Source of the DNA: FLUQ01 sp031550605
GTDB taxonomy: Bacteria > Desulfobacterota > Desulfovibrionia > Desulfovibrionales > Desulfovibrionaceae
Assembly: GCA_031550605.1 (NCBI GenBank)
Contig: JAVBOK010000046.1
Span: 1 to 15,978 of the forward strand
Direction of reading: 5' to 3'
Length of the DNA stretch: 15,978 bases
Under the pieces are notes generated by a model, which was given only the letters and a program-made list of their open reading frames with translations, did no database searches and was not told where the DNA came from. Position 1 is the stretch's first letter; the number at the start of each line of letters is the position of its first letter. Made by a program: the position numbers and the translations under genes. Shown one piece after another: positions 13,348 to 15,978 of this stretch.

Positions 13348-15978
13348 ATGAGCGAGAAGAACCTGCCCAAGGGCTATGAACCCAAAGACGTCGAAGCGCG
13401 CTGGCGCGCGAAGTGGGAAGACGAAAAAACCTTCACCCCCAGCCTGGAAGAAGCCCGCAGGAACCCCAACGGGGTCTATTCCATCGTCATTCCGCCGCCC
13501 AACGTTACCGGCAATCTGCATATCGGCCACGCCCTGAACCTGACCCTGCAGGATATCCTTTGCCGCCACGCGCGCCAGTTGGGCAAAACCGTGCTCTGGG
13601 TGCCGGGCTGCGACCATGCCGGCATCGCCACCCAGAACGTGGTGGAACGCCGTCTGAAAGAAGAAGGCAAAAGCCGCAACGATCTGGGCCGCGAAGCCTT
13701 TGTCGAACGGGTCTGGCAGTGGAAACAGGAATACGGCGACAACATCAAGGGCCAGATCAAGGCCATGGGCGCGTCCGTGGACTGGACGCGGGAACGCTTC
13801 ACCATGGACGAAGGCCTGTCCCGCGCCGTGCGTCAGGTGTTCGTGCGTCTGTACCACGAAGGGCTGATCTACAAGGGCGACTACATCATCAACTGGTGCG
13901 CCCGCTGCCACACGGCTCTGGCCGATGACGAGGTGGAACACGGCCCGCGCAAGTCCCATCTGTGGAAAATCCGCTATCCTCTGGAAGACGGATCCGGGTC
14001 GCTGACCATCGCCACCACCCGGCCGGAAACCATGCTGGGCGATACCGCCGTGGCCGTGCACCCGGAAGACCCGCGGTACCGGCAGTTCATCGGCAAGCAC
14101 GTCATATTGCCGCTTCTGAAACGGCGCATCCCGGTCATTGCCGACGCGTACGTGGACATGGAGTTCGGCACCGGCGCCCTGAAGGTCACCCCGTCCCACG
14201 ACCACAACGACTGGAACCTGGGGCACAAGCACAAACTGGAATTCATCCAGATCATGGATGAGAACGGCCGCATGAACGAAGCCGCCGGCCCCTACGCCGG
14301 GCTGGGCAAGGAACAGGCCCGCCAGCGCGTGGTGGCGGACCTGGAAGCCTCGGGCGAGCTTGCGGGCATCGACGATTACGAACACAGCGTGGGCCTGTGC
14401 TACCGCTGCAAGGAAGTCATCGAACCGCACGTGTCCACCCAGTGGTTCGTCAGGGTCGGCCCTCTGGCCGCCAAGGCCAAAGCCGCCATGAAGGCGGAGG
14501 ATGCGGCGGACTGCACGCGCATCTTTCCCGGCAGCTGGCTGAAAACCTATGACAACTGGATGGACAACATCCGCGACTGGTGCATCAGCCGCCAGATCTG
14601 GTGGGGGCATCGCATCCCCGCCTGGACCTGCGACGCCTGCGGCAGGCTGATCGTGGACATGGACGGGCCGGACGCCTGCCCGGACTGCAGGGCCACCGCC
14701 TTTACCCAGGACGAGGACGTGCTGGACACCTGGTTCTCTTCCGCGCTCTGGCCCTTCTCCACCCTGGGCTGGCCGGAAAAAACCGAGGAACTGGACGTCT
14801 TCTACCCCACCTCCGTCCTGGTCACGGGCTTTGACATCCTGTTCTTCTGGGTGGCCCGCATGATGATGATGGGCATCCACTTCATGGGCAGGGTGCCCTT
14901 CCGCCACAATTACATCCATGCCCTGGTGCGCGATGCCGAGGGCAAAAAAATGTCCAAGTCCACGGGCAACGTCATCAACCCGCTGGAAATGATCGACCAG
15001 TTCGGCACGGATTCGCTGCGCTTCACCCTGACCGCTTTCGCGGCCATGGGCCGGGACATCAAGCTGTCCGTGGAACGCATTGAAGGTTATCGCCATTTCG
15101 TGAACAAGATCTGGAACGCGGCCCGTTTCGCCCTGATGAACCTGCCCGGGGACGGCGCGTTCGCCCAACGGCCCGTGGACCTCGGCGCGGTTTCCGGCGG
15201 CCATCACCAGTGGATGCTGCACCGGCTGGAAGAAATGAAGGAAGCCACCAAAGCGTCCTTGCGCGACTATCGCTTCAACGACGCGGCCCAGGGCCTGTAT
15301 ACCTTTATCTGGAACGAAGTCTGCGACTGGTACCTGGAACTGATCAAACCCGACATGCAGGAAGGCGGGGCAAAGCAGGAAACCGCCCAGTACGTGCTCT
15401 GGACCACGCTGCGCGAAACCCTGCTCATGCTGCACCCCGTCATGCCCTACGTCACGGCGGAAATATGGGCCGCCCTGCCGGGACATGAAACCGCAACCGA
15501 CATTGCGGTGCAGCGCTTCCCCGAGGCCCGGCCCGCATGCATGAAACCCGCGGCGGCGGCGGAAATGGAAATGATCCGGGCCGCCATCAGCGCGGTGCGC
15601 ACCATCCGGGCGGAACTGTCCATCGCGCCCTCGCTGAAGCTGGCGGCCATCATCCGGCCGTCCGGCGCCGACGCGGCGGCCGCCCTGGAAAGCCACCGGG
15701 GCATGATCACCTTTCTGGCCCGGCTGGACAGCCTGACTCTGGACCCCACGGCCAGCGCGCCCAGGGCGTCCGCAAGCCAGGTTGCGGCCGGGAACGAAAT
15801 CATCGTGCCGCTGACCGGCGCCGTGGATTTCGCGGCGGAACTGGCCCGGCTGGACAAGGAACTGGCCAAGATGGACAAGGAACATGCCATGCTGTCCGCC
15901 AAGCTGGCCAACGAAAACTACGTCGGCCGCGCCCCGGCGGAGGTGGTGGAACGCGACAAGGCCCGCGTGGCCGAGCTG
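13348..15978 (+). CDS. valS: Valyl-tRNA synthetase, 3' end cut by the window
   Basis: This class Ia synthetase charges tRNA-Val. The frame is open from 13348 to the last base, giving 877 residues with no stop. It carries the HIGH motif in PPNVTGNLHIGHAL (HIGH at 58-61), the CP1 editing domain with TTRPETMLGDTAVAVHP from residue 223, and a zinc-ribbon pattern C428-x2-C431-x12-C444-x2-C447. A second cysteine pair is at C184/C187. KMSKS is at 534-538, then the anticodon-binding helical domain. From about residue 832 the C-terminal coiled-coil arm (RLDKELAKMDKEHAML) that grips the tRNA is visible. Family length suggests only some ten residues are missing. The ATG has GGAG 7 bases upstream. The gene is divergent from the DUF2846-like lipoprotein gene. 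Both catalytic and editing sites appear intact. Confidence 0.97.
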   Translation, partial: MSEKNLPKGYEPKDVEARWRAKWEDEKTFTPSLEEARRNPNGVYSIVIPPPNVTGNLHIGHALNLTLQDILCRHARQLGKTVLWVPGCDHAGIATQNVVERRLKEEGKSRNDLGREAFVERVWQWKQEYGDNIKGQIKAMGASVDWTRERFTMDEGLSRAVRQVFVRLYHEGLIYKGDYIINWCARCHTALADDEVEHGPRKSHLWKIRYPLEDGSGSLTIATTRPETMLGDTAVAVHPEDPRYRQFIGKHVILPLLKRRIPVIADAYVDMEFGTGALKVTPSHDHNDWNLGHKHKLEFIQIMDENGRMNEAAGPYAGLGKEQARQRVVADLEASGELAGIDDYEHSVGLCYRCKEVIEPHVSTQWFVRVGPLAAKAKAAMKAEDAADCTRIFPGSWLKTYDNWMDNIRDWCISRQIWWGHRIPAWTCDACGRLIVDMDGPDACPDCRATAFTQDEDVLDTWFSSALWPFSTLGWPEKTEELDVFYPTSVLVTGFDILFFWVARMMMMGIHFMGRVPFRHNYIHALVRDAEGKKMSKSTGNVINPLEMIDQFGTDSLRFTLTAFAAMGRDIKLSVERIEGYRHFVNKIWNAARFALMNLPGDGAFAQRPVDLGAVSGGHHQWMLHRLEEMKEATKASLRDYRFNDAAQGLYTFIWNEVCDWYLELIKPDMQEGGAKQETAQYVLWTTLRETLLMLHPVMPYVTAEIWAALPGHETATDIAVQRFPEARPACMKPAAAAEMEMIRAAISAVRTIRAELSIAPSLKLAAIIRPSGADAAAALESHRGMITFLARLDSLTLDPTASAPRASASQVAAGNEIIVPLTGAVDFAAELARLDKELAKMDKEHAMLSAKLANENYVGRAPAEVVERDKARVAEL

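Noticed and set aside
13150..15885. A 911-codon open frame on the minus strand opposite valS
   Set aside because: It is His/Gln/Gly-rich low-complexity sequence, has no start signal and lies entirely over an intact valyl-tRNA synthetase gene. It is a codon-bias shadow.
1..15978. Mobile elements, CRISPR arrays, defence or biosynthetic clusters
   Set aside because: No transposase, integrase, phage protein, direct-repeat array, restriction or toxin-antitoxin pair, or biosynthetic core enzyme was found on either strand. The content is mostly core metabolism, transport and translation.

Overview
The window is a GC-rich stretch of bacterial chromosome with dense, compact housekeeping-type gene content. 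Protein character (valyl-tRNA synthetase, KUP transporter, isolated infA, short lipoproteins of unknown role) suggests a Gram-negative of the Desulfovibrio type (Desulfovibrionaceae). That placement rests on remembered protein similarity only and is an inference. There is no rRNA, tRNA, CRISPR array, transposase, integrase or phage gene, and the codon and base character looks even from end to end.

Layout. Bases 109-4730 (minus strand) hold a tight three-gene operon, read from right to left: an SDR/DUF2867 NAD(P)-binding protein, the potassium transporter Kup, and the PLP enzyme MetC. A plausible sigma70-type promoter lies just upstream of the first gene. Bases 5152-6438 (minus) encode a dicarboxylate/amino acid:cation symporter, followed by two strong hairpins, one of which has a T-tract and makes a good terminator. 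Upstream of it is a 452-base divergent spacer with a near-perfect long hairpin. Bases 6891-9083 (plus) hold a GNAT acetyltransferase, then a DUF4136-like lipoprotein with its own good promoter, tightly coupled to a metallo-beta-lactamase-fold protein and closed by an intrinsic terminator.

Bases 9303-11019 (minus) hold infA (IF-1) with its own terminator, then fthC (5-formyltetrahydrofolate cyclo-ligase) overlapping pgeF (laccase-domain/YfiH family) by ATGA. A 380-base gene-free block full of inverted repeats follows. Bases 11400-13122 (minus) hold a DUF2846-like lipoprotein and a protein with a biotin-protein-ligase-N/glutamine-amidotransferase-like domain. Bases 13348-15978 (plus) hold valS, which runs off the right end probably only a few codons before its stop.

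How the genes fit together. Most are unrelated core functions: translation (valS, infA), sulfur amino acids (metC), folate (fthC), cell wall quality control (pgeF) and transport (kup, DAACS). I saw no convincing new multi-gene system. The points most worth a second look are the substituted cation/substrate residues of the DAACS symporter, the GATase-like protein with its unassigned C-terminal half beside a lipoprotein, the lipoprotein-MBL pair, and several strong hairpins in the spacers, especially the repeat-rich block at 11020-11399.
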